The position numbers and the translations under genes were made by a program. The notes beneath the pieces were generated by a model. It was not told where the DNA came from and did not search any database. It saw only the letters and a list, made by a program, of their open reading frames with translations. A stretch of 24,596 nt of DNA from Moraxella bovis (GTDB lineage: Bacteria > Pseudomonadota > Gammaproteobacteria > Pseudomonadales > Moraxellaceae): positions 385 to 24,980 of the forward strand of contig NZ_MUXV01000006.1 in NCBI RefSeq assembly GCF_002014975.1. Direction: 5' to 3'. Positions 24,414-24,596 of the stretch are shown one piece after another (the first letter of the stretch is position 1; the number at the start of each line of letters is the position of its first letter).

Positions 24414-24596
24414 TGCTATTGTATGCCATCAAGGGGGTGTGTCTAGCACGCCCCTGCACACATCATTGAATTTGTCGTAATTTTAAAGTTTTGTGAACAT
24501 AATCCCTACCCCACGCCCTTTTTAAAACCCATTATGAATAAATCGGACATAAGTAACTTGGATTATGTTAAATAAAATTTCCCTTAAAAATTTCCC

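Overview
The window looks like a chromosomal stretch of a Moraxella-type gammaproteobacterium (Moraxellaceae). This rests on gene content (long TamA and TamB, a long-form GAPDH, HemP, dnaB-alr), moderate GC and codon use. The species is not resolved. The core genes are ordinary; three zones are not.

Layout. 1-2360 is a decayed accessory patch. It holds the tail of an unknown gene, a broken ribbon-helix-helix antitoxin gene with a possible operator, a Fic gene broken by an amber codon and cut at its 3' end beside an IS630-family remnant, an intact tRNA-Gly(GCC), and a short MITE-like repeat. 2376-5080 carries an SH3b secreted protein, GAPDH and a Nudix hydrolase on the minus strand, then hemP on the plus strand behind Fur-box-like sequences. 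5222-13554 is tamB and tamA (minus), the inner- and outer-membrane halves of the translocation and assembly module. 13629-14957 is an LplT-like MFS transporter (plus). 18850-24413 is an unknown 262-residue protein, pdxA (minus), then dnaB-alr and argF (plus).

The main discovery is at about 15.1-17.2 kb. Two convergent AT-rich reading frames share a bidirectional terminator, and both stay open over long distances only if TGA is sense. The plus frame (15205-16476) has seven in-frame TGA and no TAA/TAG before its final TAA. The minus frame (18109 or 18064 down to 16502) has six in-frame TGA in its last 91 codons and then TAA. Reading TGA as glycine restores the FecR-type motif GVRGTS at the second TGA of the plus frame, and places glycine at turn-like positions in the minus frame. 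This is the signature of genetic code 25, known from Absconditabacteria (SR1) and Gracilibacteria, so the segment looks like DNA taken from such a bacterium. It is joined in frame to a host-like outer-membrane beta-barrel gene, giving a chimeric ORF.

About 1.5 kb beyond the segment, at 18713-18804 (minus), lies a tRNA whose fold gives anticodon UCA, which reads UGA. It has uridine at position 73, a C2-G71 pair and C35, as in glycine tRNAs, plus a long variable region. Whether it belongs to the foreign segment, to the host, or decodes these genes cannot be settled from sequence alone. Host genes here (dnaB, argF, pdxA and the 262-residue protein) end in TGA, so the host itself treats TGA as stop. 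A strongly folded, non-coding stretch (18189-18289) lies between the chimeric gene and this tRNA.
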